Part shown: positions 1 through 12,775 of the stretch, in pieces
Position numbering within the stretch: the first letter of the stretch is position 1
How the letters are laid out: every line of letters begins with the position of its first letter
NCBI GenBank assembly: GCA_023055355.1
Contig: JALJCS010000015.1
Span: 16,667,516 to 16,731,515, forward strand
Direction: 5' to 3'
Length of the DNA stretch: 64,000 bases
Source of the DNA: Agelaius tricolor
Taxonomy: Eukaryota; Chordata; Aves; Passeriformes; Icteridae
The notes under the pieces: generated by a model
What the model saw: the letters and a program-made list of their open reading frames with translations, nothing else
Told to the model about the DNA's origin: nothing
Databases searched by the model: none
Translations under genes and position numbers: made by a program

Positions 1-952
1 TCACACTCCTTGCTAGGTCACATGTCGTGGATTATTTATATCTACCTCAGTCATCCTAAGGACGAGTGGAAATTTGTCAGGGCATTTGGACAGAGTAAGA
101 GTTGAGGCAAATGTAAAGGGCATTTTTAGATTTGTTCCTGCCCTGGACCTTCACTTGCCCTGGATCTGGCTGCTTTTGTGAAGTTATTGGCTAAACCAAC
201 CTTGCTGCTTACAGTAGTACACAGAATGTAAACAGAAAGTTGTGATTGATACTAAGAGCGTTGCTAATTAGCTCAGAAGGACACAATTAGTAAAGAAGGA
301 GCCAGTGGGTAAAATGGAGGGAGAAGGAAATGCAGCTATTTATAAGTCCTAAGTATGCATAAATAAAACAGATAACAAATAGGAGTGGAAAGAGGAAGAG
401 AATTGAAAGCCACAGATAAAAATGAGAAACTAAGAACTGTATAAGACTGATAAAAGAGGTAAAAGGTTTTAAGGGCAGCAGAATTAACAGCAATAAGAAT
501 TTATTTTTAGTGTGTTAAAAACATATGGAATCCTAAGAATGAAATGAAAATATGCCAAAAGGCAGATATGTTTACTAACAGCAACAAGCTTTGTTTAAGG
601 CTGCAAGAGGCACAAGCATTGGCAAATTGACAAATATTTACAAAATATCACTTGCAAAGTGAAGCAAACATCTAAGTTGGGCAAAGTCAAATGTGCTGAA
701 AAGTCTCTTCCACACAAGAGGAGGCAGGAAGATTTTAGGCAGCTCTCCTCAGACAGGGAATGCCATGATCTTTTCAGGCTATAAAGCCTGCACAGAAACT
801 CTGCTTCTTTATTAATCTGTGTGGAAGCTCCCACCATCCAAGCCATGTGCTAATGGGAATGCCATCACTGCTGCAAGGTGCACTTGAGCCAATGCTAACA
901 GAACACAGGAAAAATAAACACACAGGGAAATCCAGAATATGTTTCTGATCGA
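1..952. other. Unique noncoding DNA, no gene seen
   Basis: AT-rich, CpG-poor sequence. The only open frames are two short minus-strand ones (68 and 83 codons, at 287-493 and 595-846) with low-complexity hydrophobic or cysteine-rich translations and no recognisable domain. I see no repeat or RNA gene here. Confidence 0.6.
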
Positions 953-1090
953 GTTGTGTGATTACACAGAGCTGCTTCTGTCTCTTGGTTTCCCAGTTTG
1001 TAAAATGAGGAAATAAGCATCTCTCTCTGGCAAGTTTTTTAAGTTAAGGAACACCTGGGATGCCCTAGGACTGGCACTTTTAGAGTGTTA
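953..1090 (+). repeat. MIR/CORE-SINE-like fossil, sense
   Basis: The stretch at about 985-1010 reads like the MIR segment that runs 'cagtttcc..ctgtaaaatggggat': here it is ggtttcccagtttg then taaaatgaggaaataa. It is preceded by a tgtgtgattacaca block (955-968) where MIR has its 'gctgtgtgaccttgggcaa' core, and followed by an A/T-rich 'aagttaaggaaca' tail. Order and orientation agree with a sense MIR copy, but divergence is high and boundaries are approximate. Alignment to MIR consensus sequences would settle it. Confidence 0.45.
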
Positions 1091-1099
1091 TGCACAATG

Positions 1100-1660
1100 C
1101 TATACAATAACTAAACAATTTTTCTCAGGGAAGAAAGATTTACCCATCACATAAAAGCACCACATGTTTCATAGCACTTCAAAAACAAACAAAAAAAAGC
1201 AGAAGAAAAAAGAAAAAATCCACCAAATCCATTTAGATTTTCCATAAAAATCAGAAGGGTGTATGCCCAGCAGCTCCTGACAGCCAGTGGGCACTGAGAA
1301 CCTACAGCCCTTTCAAAAGCTTAGCTTAAATATTTCTTGGTTTTGACCCAATAAATTCTGCAAAGAAATTCGTAAATACCTCACTTCAGCTCCTATCATC
1401 TCAGCTTCCCCCTCTTCCTGGCAGCTCAATAGTGAATTCATTAAATTTCATTAAAATATACATCTGGTTCCTGCTTTTACAAGGCTATGAAATCTGCAGG
1501 TCTTTGCAGACCAAAATCAGCTGTTCCCTGTTTAACGCAGCCCTGCTGGCATATGGACTCTAGATTTGAGTCAAAGATCCCCCTTACTCAGCTGACAGTC
1601 AGCAGGTTCCTGGGGTAAGAGCACTAGTTCAGCTAAAGATTGTGGAAGATTAAGCTTGGC
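1100..1660. other. Unique noncoding DNA with an A-rich patch
   Basis: An A-rich run lies at about 1183-1218, with lysine-like AAA/AAG triplets but no open frame of note. The remainder is ordinary AT-rich unique sequence. No gene, RNA or mobile element was recognised. Confidence 0.6.
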
Positions 1661-1661
1661 T

Positions 1662-1694
<33 letters not shown>
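1662..1694. repeat. (TGA)11 trinucleotide microsatellite
   Basis: Eleven uninterrupted TGA units (equivalently GAT/ATG) run from 1662 to 1694. This is the longest perfect microsatellite in the window and is likely length-polymorphic. It lies in noncoding DNA. Confidence 0.97.
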
Positions 1695-1695
<1 letters not shown>

Positions 1696-3349
1696 GTTTG
1701 GAGCTCTGGTACTAGAAAACTACAACTCCCATAAGACATCCTGGCAGTCAGGGTAGAAGCAGATTACATGTCAAAGGGACCCAAAAGTTAATTTGGTTCT
1801 AAAACCACAAACTCAAGAAGTCCAAGTAGAAACAAGATCCTTCATATGCTTTCCCCAATGAGAATGAATACTTTTGTGATGATAATGAATTTTCCTCTTA
1901 GAAAAATCCAAAAATCATGTTTTCTATTAAAAAATAAATTTTAGAAAAAATCTGTGGTAGAAAGTTCCAACAGTAATTGGATCCCATGCAGGATGCTCCA
2001 TGCCCTTGCCTGGTCTGTATTCACTCTCAAACACACATGGCTGAATTGAGTTGCTTTGACACTGACAAATATTCCTTTTGGCAGATCCAAAATGCATCAT
2101 TTTGACTTGGGAGAGTCTCTGCTAAGATAGGTTCACAGGCACTTGACATTTCATCTCAAGGCTACAAGCAAGCAATGCACTTTTCCTTTTTTCCTCTGAA
2201 ACCCAACAGCCAGGGCTCTTATCTTGGATGTGGAAATTGAGATTTTATTCCCACCCCTCACATGAGTGTCAGTAAAAAACTCTTTTAAGTGACTGCTCAC
2301 TGCTGGACACTCCCAGGCTATGGTCTGTCAGAACCCCCTTTTCAATACTGATAAAACAACTCTACATAGTAGAAAGAGCAAGTGTGCAGTGCCTAAAGCT
2401 GCACTGCACTTTGTAAGGCGTGTACAGACCATGCTGGGAAGTGAGGGTGAAACAGGATAACACCGGAATCTCACTGTCCTTCACTCCTGTAATGCAAAGT
2501 TGAGAAGCTTAGGAAATCATTCTTACCCTGAAAATGCAAAGGTTACTATCACCCTTTTAAAAAATAAGCACTTAACCTTGTCTGTAAAGGCTAAAAAATC
2601 ACCACAACCCCACTGTACAGACCAGCAAATCCCAAATCCAAACGTCACCTTGGAGTGAGATAAAGGTTGTGCCTTTGCCACCCTGATTCAAAAGTTTCTG
2701 TACCTCAACAGTGGCTGTTTTCCACCTCCTGTGACCTTGAGAAACGCTGTTCCCTCCAGGCATGCCAATAGTTGTAAAACAGGGAGTGCAGTAGGAAATG
2801 GATATGGATAGAGTGAAAGTGATTCTGTTGTCCTTTCACACACCCTCCGTGAGATGTTGAATGTGTTTGAATGTGATCCATCAAGACATTGATCCCTTGG
2901 GGAAGTGGAGATGTGTAAGGAAACTTCAAGTGCTTTCTAACCAGATCTAGCTCCAGGAGAATGTACTGAGCAGTACAGTAAGAAGATACATATATTATTG
3001 ATAGTCCCATGTCATGGGACAAGTCACAGCAGAGGTGAGGGGAAATCAGATGTGTTCTGGGGCTCTGGAGGTTATACAGTCACTCAAAACAATTTCTCCT
3101 TGAAAAGTCATGAGCAAACTGCTCTGTTGTGGTCTCTTTAGCTACCCTGTGCTAAACTCAGCTGGAAGAAAAGGACAGAACAATACATTTTAATAAAACA
3201 TTTTACAGGAAACACTGCAAAGAGGGGATTCTGTTTTGAAGATGCCAAATTCCATAATTAAAACAAAAATGTATGATTAGTTATAAGAATTTTCTGCTTA
3301 TGTTTAAGACCCAAAGAATTAAATCAAAATCCTTAAAAGCCATCACTAA
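1695..3349. other. Unique noncoding DNA
   Basis: Apart from a small perfect inverted repeat at 2384-2409, I see nothing structured. A 105-codon minus-strand frame (2705-3022) has no recognisable protein features and is treated as chance. Confidence 0.55.
2384..2409. repeat. Short inverted repeat, 9-bp perfect arms
   Basis: Arms gtgcagtgc (2384-2392) and gcactgcac (2401-2409) are exact reverse complements around an 8-base spacer. It is too short and isolated to call a microRNA hairpin, and no paired flanks extend it. Confidence 0.8.
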
Positions 3350-4018
3350 ATGAAGGAAACACAGGAGCTGGCCCTAGCAGTGAAGTCTGTCACCAACACA
3401 GGCTTTATCCAGCTTAAGCCACTTCATTCTTTGATCAGAGAAGAGTGGCTTGTGTGGGTTTATTTTAGAAGGCTGGCAAGTGTCTCAGCTAGGACAGCTG
3501 TGTGCTCGGGGCTCATCTCAGGAGTAATCCCACTTTCCCCTTCCCCCTCTTGCCTAAGCCCAGGGCGTGGGGTCACAGAGGTCCTGCCAAGTGCCAGGTC
3601 ACATTCTGGCCAGCAGGAGATGTCACAGGGTTTGGGTTTGCTCACAAGTCCACTGCAAGAAGCAGCATCCAGGCCAAGGAGAGAGTGCTATGATTTCCTC
3701 ATTTACTCCAGTCCCCACCTCCCAAGACCAAGAGATGCCTCCTTCAGGCTGTGTGTCCTGACAAACTGGGAAGATGCTGGAGAAAGCACCTTCCAAAGGC
3801 ACTGCCTCTGCCTTGTTCTCACCCCAGAACCCATGTGCACACAGTCCTGTGAGCCCAGAGCTGCCAGAGGCTCTGCTGCCACACTGCCAGCAAAACTAGC
3901 TCGAAAAGAGGGAGTTTCTCCCTCGACATTGCTGAGGCTGAAGGCTCAGCAATCCATTCCACGGGCACACAACATCTCAGAGCATGGCCTGCACTACATC
4001 AGCCTGAGCTCTGAGTAG
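3350..4018 (+). other. Unrecognised 222-codon open frame in a GC-richer patch
   Basis: An ATG-to-stop frame of 222 codons sits in a locally GC-richer block, which lowers stop-codon frequency. The translation is rich in Ser, Leu, Arg, Pro and Cys, with no signal peptide, domain or repeated motif that I recognise. Other frames on both strands are also open in parts (for example 3460-3645 minus, 3502-3693 plus), as expected of a compositional effect and not of selection on one frame. No flanking splice or promoter logic stands out. I regard coding as unlikely. Confidence 0.2.
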
Positions 4019-5830
4019 TAGGGTGCAGAATCAGACTTAATTATCACTGATTGTATTACAGGACCAAGGAGTGAAGCCTTCTAAACCTTGCTTATCCACA
4101 GTGATCTGCCCTGTGGACTGAGAGGAATAAAGAGCCCTCCCATCTAACCCACAAGAATCAATAGCAAACCCTTTCAGACCCTAATGGTGACAGCTTAGGA
4201 CATCTCCACCCAGGCAGAAGTGCTTGCAGGATCACGCCTCTGTTTAGCTTTTGTTTTCTAAGGAGGGATTTATTGAACATGAAGCTGAACATCCTGTATA
4301 GATGCTTTTACATGTTTACTTTCACAAGGTCTGATTTTCTGCAGTGGTTATTGTTGGTGATACAGGTCTTCAGTGATGGCATTTTGGACTTAAGTCAGAT
4401 CTAAATTTGATTGGCTCATTTATCAGCTCAATTTCTAAAGAACCTGGGACAATGGAGCCCCTAACCATAAAAAATGTGACACTGCTCTTTGATTACCAGC
4501 TGGGATCTCCAAGCTCTTTTGGCCTACAAAGCGACAGTTTTTCAAAATATACAGCAACTAATATTTCATCTCAGCTGGCAAGGTTCCATAAAATGGTTTG
4601 GACCCTACAGTGCACTTAAACCCTTTGATAAACAGACTCTATAGATGGAGCAGATGGTGGTTCAGGAGTTCAAAATGCTCAAATTTCCAGCTGAACATAA
4701 AATAACCTGTAGGCAGAAGCAGAATAACATCTGAACAGGTTGGAACTATGTCTGTGATAGTCTGTTCTACTTGTTAAATGCTGAGGGAGAGCTGGTCTGA
4801 AACAGGGATATGGGATTGGTTGGGATCATCTATTTCCATGGGAGAAAACATCCAGTCCTCTACAGTCACAGAGCAGCTGCATCATTGAGTAGCCCTTTTT
4901 ACAAGCCAGCCTGGTTCCATCATGACAGCATTTGGCTGTCATGCTCCCATCACTTCATTTGGAAGTCTGTAGGTAAATCTAATTGCTCCAAGGGACAGAC
5001 ATGGACATTTAATCTACCTTTTAAGAGTATTTACAACAACACTGAAGATTTAACCTCTCCTCATTACCTTTCAAAAAGGAGATGTCTGCAGGAAGACAGG
5101 TCACAGCCATGTGTAAGAAAGCCAAGAGCTGACTGGCTTTTGAGCTGAGATGTAAAGATAGAAAAGAAGCCAAATTCTGCAGGCTGCCAGTGCTGAGTGT
5201 GCACGATGTGAGCCACAGCTCCCCACGGAGCCCACAGACCCAAAGCTTCCACGAGGACAAAGTTCAAATGCATTTCACATTGGGGAGAGGTCTGCAAGAT
5301 TCACCTCAACCACACTCCTGCAGTGTTTTCCTTTTCCAGGATATAAATGATCCCTTGGAAAACATGACTAGCTGGGCAAAACGGGAGGTGCTGAGCTAGC
5401 CATGCCTCGGTGCGAGCCAAATTCCCCTCCTGGGATCCTGCTGCCCCAGAACAAGCTTCTCCTGCAGGAAACTGCCAAGTGTAGCTCCAGGAGCTGCCAA
5501 TTTCCAACCAGAAGAGCTGAAAACCTTGCACAGGTCTGGACAATTTGATCCTAAAATCCCTCACTCTTTTTGAGTTGTCTCTGTTAAGTCGATGGATCTG
5601 CTTACCTGGGTGCATATCAGTTACAGGAAGAAAGAACACCAATGCTGAGTGTAACTTAGTGACAGTGGTTGCAAAGGGGAAGGAAAACAAAGAACTTCTC
5701 ATATGCCAAATATTAAACCTTCCATTTGCATGCTTTTCTTCCTTACAGAGCTGGATTTTGACTAGCAGTGACAGCAGTTATAGTGCCCAACAGAAAAGCA
5801 GGCGTTCTGGCACCACATCACTCTAATATA
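4019..5830. other. Noncoding DNA with overlapping chance frames
   Basis: Several overlapping frames of 70-133 codons occur on both strands (the longest is minus 5301-5702). None has a recognisable protein signature and they overlap one another antisense, so I do not call them genes. No known repeat was recognised. Confidence 0.5.
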
Positions 5831-8829
5831 AAAAATATTAACTCAGGCTTAGTAACTGTACAATTTCCTGGTGTTCTTTTAAAAATTGGGAGAAATAAAA
5901 GGATCTGTGTCAAACATGCACATCTAATGAGTCCCATGACCTAATCTGGAAAAGACTCATCAGGATACTGAAAAAAGCCAGACACGAGGCACTACACAGA
6001 GATCTGCTCCTTATTGTTGAATTCCAAGGCATACAGTAAGGTACCCCAAAATAATTACCAAACCATTTGTTACTTTTGAAAACAGAAGCTGTCCAGGATA
6101 TTCTGGTGTCTCTCATACATCTGATATCCTCAATTAATTCAGTGAAAACCAGAACATCAGCATCCAAGTACCAGGTCCTCTCTCTGCTACAGCTCAGGCC
6201 ATCAGCCTAAGGAATACAGGAGTGAACCTTTGATAGCTTAAAAAACAAACCTCTTGTTTCTGGTAGTCCTTCTTTCTCTCCTTGAATTAGCTAATATGAA
6301 AGTAAGGCTTTTTGTTTTCCCTATTAAAAAAAAAAAGGCAGAAAAAATGAATATTTCCAGAAATTAAATGGCAAGTTGTGTTATTTTTAGGGGGTTAGAT
6401 GACAGGAGGCATCACATTTGAAAGTACTCACTTGATCAAAGAGCCCTAAAAGGATTCAGCAGTACTGAGAACTATATATCAAATAGGATTATGACAGAAT
6501 TAAGGGACTGAGCCATTTATAACTTAGGGCAGTCTCCCTCTTTGAAGCCTGCCTTGGTAATTGATCCATTTTTCTATAAACCAGAACCATAGCATTGCAT
6601 TAAAAATCTGTATCTATTCCAGAACTATTAGCTTTCCACAAGATAATCAGGGGAAAAGGTAACATTTGTATGTGACACTAGAATTTTCACTTGAAAAAGG
6701 AAATAGTCATGACATCTAAACAGAGAGAACATTTTTCTATCAGCATTACCGTGTCCAACAAATTCTCTTCTGCAGCATGTCAAAGCACCAGTTGTGCATT
6801 AAGGAAACATAAATCACACAAAAGAAGTGAAACTATTGTTTTGTGTTAGACAAATTGAAAAGGATATGAATGCATCAGTGGCACTTATTTTACTTCTTGG
6901 GATGCACAAATAGTGCTGAGAGGAAATCTAAAGCACACACAAATCAGTTCAGATGCTCTCACTCTTGCCTTTTTTTGTGGGGACACTCTCCTCAGGAGAA
7001 ATCCTGGCCCTGGTGAGGTCAAGAGCAAAACTCCCAAAACCACCAAAAGCTACAAATGCTGCAAGAAGCAGCAATTCCTTGTTTGGCATTAAGGTATCCC
7101 TATATTCATTAATTTATTAGATGCATTAGTGTAACTAATGGGGGAGGAAAAATTCCAGCTATAGACTCCAAAACCCATCACATTTATTTAAAGCTCTTTG
7201 TTCAGTCAAGCCAGGGTTTTATGGACTTAGTGCTGCCATGTGTCTGTATCATCCCACAGCAGGCAGCCCCACCTTTTCAGATGATGCAGATATAAATAGG
7301 ACCAACATTGGCATGTCTGAAATTCAGAGAATATTTTCACCACTTAATATAACTGCTGGGAAAAAAGTTAATGGGCTGACTTGTGCAGGCACTTTGCTTT
7401 ATTGTCTGGTGGCTCTGACCTCCCATCATTGCCTGTGACAGGAACTTCATAAACCAAAATTCAGAGAGAGTAACAAAAATCTGCTTCTTTCCCTCTCCAT
7501 GTGGCTTCATCTTAGGAAGTCACCACTGCAACTAAACCCATGAGACTGCCCAGATGCATGCACACACATAGACAGGGAAAACAGGACTACACAGCTCTTT
7601 TACTGAATAATTCCTTCACAGCCACCTAAATTTCCCCTTTTATTAACCCACACCTTGGTATGATTTAGCCCATTTTGTAGGGAGTGTCTCACAGCTCTGT
7701 TATCCACAGAGAGCAGAGGCTGTGCTGGAGCAGGAGATTCTCCCCTGCTATTAATAGAAGGTGCACCTGGCAAAATCTTAGCTGCTTCTACACATGTACT
7801 GCATGTGTGCACACAACAAATGGAAAAACCTTCACTAGAAGTGCCCTTGTGAGGTGGCAAGGATGTACATAGACTAATTCATAGGTGAATGGCAACTGCA
7901 GATCATCTACAACTTTAGATCATCCCACCTTTTCCACATTTAACTGTTGTATATATACTATTTATTAAGTCAAATTGCTCACCCACCATCAAAAATTTTA
8001 AGAGTTTTCTCTGCTGATTTAAGCAGGTGAAGAAACAAGATATGAGGGGCTGCCCAGTGTACAGCCAGATTAAGATGGGGCATTTCACAACAGGCAAAAA
8101 CTTGCCTCATCCTCTAAGTTTTCTTCCATAATTAAAATATTCTCCTGCCTTTGAGGTGAGGAAAAAAATACACATACACATTTTAAATATATTTAAATAT
8201 GAGAAATTCTGTAGCTCCTCTGATGGATTAGATACTCCCATTTAGAAAAATAAATAGGAAATTTTGAATCTGAATAATCCTTCTTTCTAATGTTGGAAAA
8301 AATAGAAGCTTTTGCTCCAAAACCATAAAAAATTGTAAGCATTCTTAATCAGTGTCCACTTATTATTCACTTAGGTTCCCAGCCAAATTCATCCTGAAAG
8401 TCAGCAAAACCCTCTCAACTTCATATTCTTACACTTCAAATTAATTTTTCCCTCCTGCCTACTGCAGAGGTAAACAAACACCATTTGACCTTGTCCTGAT
8501 TTCTCTGATGAATTTCCCATCTAAGCCCCACTCTGGGGGGTTTAAGGGGGATACATGAGATCCATGGCATTCGTGCAGGCCCTTTACACAGGGTTGGATT
8601 TCTCCCTTACCACACAGTACCACACAAAATTATGAAAACAATCCTCTCCTAACCATTCACTTCAGCCCCAATTACCACAGACCCCATCACAGCCAGCTGA
8701 GTTACCCCAGCAGATCCAATCTCCACCATGATCAACCCAAACTCCGCATTACATGTTGTCTGTGTTCCTCCCATTTGAAAATATTTACATAAGCTTGGAT
8801 TTCAGCAATATTTACAGTTACAAACCAGC
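5831..8829. other. AT-rich unique noncoding DNA
   Basis: Poly-A runs and AT-rich tracts are common (for example 6324-6337 and 8176-8200). A small perfect hairpin lies at 7124-7140 (cattagt, 3-base loop, actaatg). Open frames do not exceed about 90 codons and none is recognisable. Confidence 0.55.
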
Positions 8830-8879
8830 AATTTCTGTCAGAACAGTTCATCCCAATTTCTGTCAGAACAGTTCATCCC
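8830..8879. repeat. 25-bp tandem duplication, two copies
   Basis: A 25-base unit beginning aatttctgtcagaaca is repeated exactly at 8830-8854 and 8855-8879. Perfect identity points to a recent slippage or duplication event, or to an assembly artefact. Confidence 0.95.
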
Positions 8880-9589
8880 AAATCATGAACCACTGCTCAA
8901 AATGTCACTGAAATTGCATGGCCATGGTTAGTTTGTTAATTCTGTGTTCTGCTTGTTTCTCTTAAAATCAAATGAAACTTGACTTGCTTATTTATTTATT
9001 TTTGCTAGAAGCCTTTCATAACAACACTGCTTTTACGGGGAAGAAACAAGGGTTAGTTTAACTTTTTATGAACTTCTTACCTCATAGCTTTAGATAGCAA
9101 ACTCAGTCCCAGCATGTGAGCTAAAGACCACAAACCCTACACCTGAAAAACTGTGTGGGACATTTGACAACTCATTGCCACACTAGACCACATCCAGGGA
9201 TGCAGGGACACTGCACATGGACATGCTGGCAGGCCTTTCACTCCATTTCTCCAGTGAAAGAAGGGATTTAGGGGGAAATCCCAGCCTCAGAAAACAATAA
9301 ATGAGAGGTCTGCACTTCAGTGCACTCAGCTCTCAGTCTCCTGAGTGAGATTAGCCCACATTTAATGGGCCAGAGTTAAGTTTCGAGCACTGGTGTTCAA
9401 CAGGAGCAGTGTAAAACTGTGAGCTTTCCAGAGAGAGCTGATTCCATGGCAAAACTGATGCAAACTGCAGGGAAATGTTGATATTACACTACACACAATT
9501 ACACTATCACCCAGAGACTCCAATTAACAGTAGAGTCTCATTGTACAGCCCTGGCTTCAAAGGGAGTTTGATTTAAATAGACAAGGCAG
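8880..9589. other. Unique noncoding DNA
   Basis: No gene, repeat family or RNA recognised. A short (TTTA)n-like run occurs at about 8990-9002. Confidence 0.6.
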
Positions 9590-9716
9590 GTAACTGAAGC
9601 CTTAGGATATACACTGTACAACTGAGAAATGAGGCAAAAGTAATTAAGTGACTTGACCAGGATCATACAGGAAATCTTTGGCTGAGCCAGACCCTGATTC
9701 CCATTATGCTCAGCCC
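9590..9716 (-). repeat. MIR/CORE-SINE-like fossil, antisense
   Basis: The order gagaaatgaggcaaaag (9623-9639), taattaagtgacttgacc (9641-9658), gatcatacagg, then a gctgagccagaccctgattcc block follows the reverse complement of MIR: 'gaggaaactgaggca..ttaagtgacttgcccaaggtcacacag..gcagagc'. This is one of the clearer MIR-like copies in the window. Boundaries are approximate. Confidence 0.65.
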
Positions 9717-12247
9717 TTGCCTGCAGCCATAATTACAGCAGCATTCTTCTGCTCTGACCTCAGCCAAGCTGCAAATGCACGCACACGTCAAAGGCATGGC
9801 CCCATCCCTTCATCCTTGCTCCACGGCGCTGCCAAGCAAGACAAAGTCCCAAAAAAAGGAGAAAAATGGCTTTCAAGTGCATTTCCACACCTGCTGGTGT
9901 GTAATCCACGAGGCCATTTGTGTCTCCACCCCAGCAGGGGCACAGCATCCCCCCAGTAACCTCACACAGGTCTGGGTCCCTTCCCCAGCCTGGCCGGGCT
10001 TTCAGCAGCCACCAGCTAATCCAGCAGTTTGAGTGTGTTAAAAACACTGAGTTTCATATGCTATAGATCCAAGAATATATATATTTTTTTTTAAATTTAA
10101 TTTTTTTTGCATTTCATTACTGATTCCATTTTCACAGGAAGTCCACTAAAAATATTAGTGGTGGTTTGGGCAAATGCAGCCTTGAAAACATTAATTGACA
10201 CTTCAAGCTGCCAACACTGTAAATTATCAGGATCTGCTGTAATTTCAAGGGAAAAAAAAAAGAAAAGGAATAAAATGAGGGATTTCAATAACTTTTCTTC
10301 CTTTTTTTCTTTTAAAAATTACATTAGGATATACCTAATATACTTCTTGCCCCACTTTCAACTTCTGATGTTGTCTGTAAGGATGCCAAAAAACCTTAAT
10401 TGAAGGATATAAATACTTTTCTCCCTTCCTTTCTGTAACTGCTACCAAAGGAAAAGCTCTCCAATACAGTCTATTGTTAAAATTAATATGAAACAGTTCA
10501 CTCTAAAATCTGATGATACCACACCATCAGCTACTAGAAACTGCTACAGTTCCACTAGCACTTACTGCAGCTGAGTAAAAAACCTCTGAAAGAGGTTCCC
10601 AAAACCTCTGAAAGATACAGCAAAACCAGACCTGCCAGCAGAAGGTCAATTGTCATGTGGAGAGCTTGTCTGTACAAACAGGCACAGAACCTCTCAGCTC
10701 CTATGAGCTCTTTCCTCTTTCTCACTGATTTTTGTAACAACAGATAGGATACAAGTGCCTCGATCAGCAGGCTGACAGAGATCCACCAACAGATAAGTGG
10801 GTTTAGCTTATCTCCTGCTAATCCAGCATTACTTAACTCACAAATTAATTCTGATATAGTTGATTGAAACAGAAGCACATTGTCTTGTGTGGGGATCTCT
10901 ATGCCTTTTTATTCAATGCAGTATTTCCTGCTTTGGTGAGCACTCACTAAAAAATGAAATCCTGTTACCTAGCAGGACAGTGTTACAGCCCAGGCAGTGA
11001 GGAAAAAAGCTTTGAACATGTGAACCAACTGCAAAAATGCAGTGCTGGGTTAACCATGATCACCAATATACCTTTTCTCCACATCTCCACTGACAGAAAA
11101 CTGTTTAAAACTGTAGGTGACATCATCTCCTCCAGGCTGGGGCTGAGCACACACTAATTTGCCCAGTTCGGTGGGGAGTAGGGAAACAAAAAGTTTTTGC
11201 CAAAGCTTTTCCCACTGAGCTACAACTTCCCATATATGCCTGGTCTCTGGGCTGGGCAAACTTCAGCACCTCACCCATACACCACCTATGATGCCAGGTC
11301 TGGAAATTCTGTGCACACACTTTCCTGCACTGGCCTTCCTCCAGGCCTGTGGGCACAGGTGCAGTTACCTGTAACCACAGGAAAATACACAGATCAAAAA
11401 TATACATATCAAGGACTTACAGTAAGAAGACAAGGCACCTAAGAGAAGCATTACATATTTAAGCAAGTTATTCATGATGGATGAAAGGCAAAGATTGCAG
11501 ATTAATTATCCCACTCGCTCCTCCAGCGCTGCTTAGCGAGATGTGACTCCTGCAGAAAGGCAACACTGCAGCATAATTGTCTTAAAAGCTCTCTGTAGCT
11601 TAGTGAGATTTAGCCTGTTAGAGTGATAAATCTGCATCAAGCAGAAGCACACAGGGCACCAGCAGAGCTCAGGTGGTGTGTGCTGCCTCACCACCACCTT
11701 TTCTGAGGTGTTGTCACCGTGGCACAGAGAGACAGAGAGATCCAATGATGATGGTAATTGTGCAAGATGAAGGCCCACTGTATGACTAATCATGTTGCTG
11801 ATTTAACCTTAGCATTCAGACTTAGCATATTTCAGGGCTATCCTTTACTCAAGCTTCTGAAAGCAGGAACTGTATAAAAATGTTCACATTCTCTTAGCAG
11901 GCAATTTTTCTAAGATTTATAGTGACATTCCAGTTTGTTTATCGATCTGTTCACAACGAAACGGAAATGAACACTTTGCTTCCCCCACACCCGTGCCCAG
12001 TGCCAGGTTAACACTTTGACATGCCACCAGGTGAGCTCAAAGCATAAAACTCCTTCCAAACTAAAACCAAGATTGCCTCCAAACCTTTTAGATTAACATT
12101 ACTTGCAAAAGAACCACTAGTGACCTTTTTTTTGAGGCAGATATTTACTACTTTCTGATTCTACTGAGTGTCAGAGGACAGACTATCATTTCCTCCTTGA
12201 AAACCCAGCCACTTTACTGCTGGGTTTTGCTTGAGAAAAGAGCAAGC
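9717..12247. other. Noncoding DNA with small repeats only
   Basis: Contains a T-rich tract near 10083-10110, a 7-bp-arm hairpin at 10143-10161 (ccactaa / ttagtgg), and a 15-bp direct repeat at 10579 and 10601. Chance frames overlap on both strands at 9678-10047 and 11050-11442. No gene recognised. Confidence 0.5.
10579..10615. repeat. 15-bp direct repeat, 22-bp period
   Basis: The unit aaaacctctgaaaga occurs exactly at 10579-10593 and 10601-10615. The intervening gaggttccc partly pairs with the second copy, giving a small local hairpin. This is likely a slippage product. Confidence 0.9.
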
Positions 12248-12259
12248 AAAAAAAAAAAA
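12248..12259. repeat. Poly-A run of 12
   Basis: Uninterrupted run of 12 A. There is no processed transcript-like sequence upstream, so it is not evidence of a retroposed gene. Confidence 0.95.
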
Positions 12260-12707
12260 CCTTTATTTTGTTTTAGTACACTGCTGCCATTATGAGCGTT
12301 TCATAATTGCCACGAACTCCCTGAAATCAGTTGTTTCTACAATTAGTGACTGATTACACACAGCACAAAACATTGCAGGCAACAGTTCATTAACTCCTGG
12401 TACCAGACAGCATGAAAGGACTCAGGTTTAATTCAATCAGCTTTGTCCAGAGAACTGCACACACAGCGTGTTGGGGATGGGAGGAGGGGTTTGTGTGTGC
12501 ATGTGCAGAAATATTCCTGAACTCCAAGAGAGCTCCCAATCCTGACCTGAATTAAATGCATCTGGATTTACAAGTGGCCTAATCAAACCTTCAGATCTAG
12601 ACAGCATGAAGCACTTCAGATGAATTCTCCAAAATCAGAGAGGTTCCCCAGCCTTGGCTGACCTGTGGGTCTCCCTGTAGCCCAGCTGTGACACTGCTCC
12701 ACATTCA

Positions 12708-12775
12708 CCTGTAAAAAGGCAACTGAGGACTAAGGGTCAAATGATTTCCTACAAGGAATTATTTCACAGCCTCTC
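12708..12775 (-). repeat. Weak MIR-like fossil, antisense
   Basis: The phrases ggcaactgaggactaagg (12718-12735) and gtcaaatgatttcctacaag follow the reverse-complement MIR order 'ggaaactgaggca..gtcaagtgatttgcccaag'. It is strongly diverged and short, and therefore tentative. Confidence 0.35.

Noticed and set aside
2384..2409. Hairpin as a possible microRNA precursor
   Set aside because: Only 9 bp of stem and the flanks do not pair; too short for a precursor.
5910..6167. 85-codon minus frame with Trp/Cys-containing translation
   Set aside because: No domain recognised and no conserved flanking signals; the length is ordinary for chance.
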